6,113 nt of DNA from Spirochaetales bacterium (GTDB lineage: Bacteria > Spirochaetota > Spirochaetia > DTKZ01): NCBI GenBank assembly GCA_031280945.1, contig JAITGB010000180.1, positions 1-6,113 of the forward strand, in the 5' to 3' direction. A model generated the notes under the pieces. The model saw only the letters and a list, made by a program, of their open reading frames with translations, was not told where the DNA came from and made no database searches. Positions within the stretch are counted from its first letter, which is position 1. Each line of letters opens with the position of its first letter. Both the position numbers and the translations under genes were made by a program. Of this stretch, positions 5,767 to 6,113 are shown in pieces.

Positions 5767-5784
5767 TGCCCCAATTACACATAA
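5767..5784 (-). repeat. Right copy of imperfect 18-bp inverted repeat bounding the A+T-rich island
   Basis: TGCCCCAATTACACATAA is the inverted partner of 5219-5236, with exact blocks TGCCCCAA and CACATAA separated by three mismatches. The enclosed segment, about 566 bp end to end, contains the antitoxin gene and the toxin remnant. Confidence 0.5.
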
Positions 5785-5788
5785 CTTA

Positions 5789-5817
5789 TTGCCTGTCCGC
5801 AGCGGGTGCGCTATACT
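5789..5817 (+). promoter_or_regulatory. Putative sigma-70-like promoter of the ParA-family gene, leaderless
   Basis: TTGCCT (5789-5794), a 17-bp spacer and TATACT (5812-5817) form a well-spaced promoter. The ATG is at 5825, 7 nt after the -10 box, so the mRNA should start at or within a base or two of the start codon. The -10 box is exactly flanked by the inverted arms TGCGC (5807-5811) and GCGCA (5818-5822). The right inverted repeat of the A+T-rich island ends 4 bp before the -35. Confidence 0.6.
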
Positions 5818-5824
5818 GCGCAAG

Positions 5825-6113
5825 ATGAAAAAGAAAGTCTCGCGCACGGCCCTCGCTTCTCTGAAAAAAAAATCTTTTGCCGTGGCCTCCGGCAAGGGCG
5901 GAGTGGGAAAATCAACTACGGCGCTGAACCTCGCGGTGTACTACGCGAAGCTGGGCATCAAAACTGCTCTGTGCGACCTCGACCCCCTTTCAAACATTGC
6001 TACGATTCTAGATTTGAGCGAGGAGAGGCTCGCGCCGGTTCGCGGCGAGGTGGGGGGGCCGGCGAGCCTCGACGACTACGCCCTGTCTGTTTTTACGAAC
6101 CTCGACCTTCTTT
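5825..6113 (+). CDS. ParA/MinD-family P-loop ATPase, 3' end cut by window edge
   Basis: The frame opens with ATG at 5825 and is open for 96 codons to the right edge. After a basic N-terminus (KKKVSRTALASLKKK) comes the deviant Walker A motif SGKGGVGKSTT (22-32), with the signature Lys24 as well as Lys29. It is followed by ALNLAVYYAKLGIKTALCDLDP, with Asp51 and Asp53 in the DLDP motif. This marks the ParA/MinD/Mrp-type ATPases, which dimerise on ATP and position chromosomes, division sites, flagella or other cargo. The usual DxDPQ reads DLDPL. Too little is present to separate ParA from MinD or FlhG. No ribosome site is visible, and the promoter geometry predicts a leaderless transcript. Base composition matches the moxR operon, not the A+T-rich island between them. 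A G7 run lies at 6052-6058. Confidence 0.88.
   Translation, partial: MKKKVSRTALASLKKKSFAVASGKGGVGKSTTALNLAVYYAKLGIKTALCDLDPLSNIATILDLSEERLAPVRGEVGGPASLDDYALSVFTNLDLL

Overview
The window looks like bacterial chromosome from a G+C-rich genome carrying many long A and G/C homopolymer runs. My best guess is a Treponema-like spirochaete, from protein style and gene content only. No rRNA or other taxonomic marker is present, so this is a weak inference.

Positions 1-4861 are one tightly packed minus-strand operon read from right to left. It contains a MoxR-type AAA+ ATPase (4861-3839), a DUF58 membrane protein (3842-2436) and a very long TgpA-like membrane transglutaminase (2439 to the window's left edge, still open after 813 codons). 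Both junctions are 4-bp ATGA stop/start overlaps, so translation is probably coupled. The gene order moxR, DUF58, transglutaminase is a widespread bacterial arrangement in which the ATPase is thought to act as a chaperone for the membrane/periplasmic partners. The physiological substrate is not known.

Positions 4862-5218 hold no convincing gene. They contain a putative operon promoter directly against the moxR start, then a roughly 215-bp, very G+C-rich block of six consecutive hairpins with three-base loops. From about 5183 the composition flips to A+T-rich until about 5790. That segment carries a small antitoxin-like gene and an overlapping, truncated PIN-domain (VapC-type) toxin, both on the minus strand. 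It is bounded by an imperfect 18-bp inverted repeat (15/18), so it may be a small inserted element.

From 5825 a ParA/MinD-family ATPase begins on the plus strand and runs off the right edge. Its promoter (TTGCCT-17-TATACT) lies so close to the ATG that the mRNA should be leaderless. The moxR promoter has the same geometry. The antitoxin gene, by contrast, has a strong Shine-Dalgarno sequence.

Points most worth checking are the hairpin cluster, the inverted-repeat-bounded decayed toxin-antitoxin island, the paired leaderless promoters, the G9 tracts in the DUF58 gene, and the Gly/Arg-rich linker in the transglutaminase.
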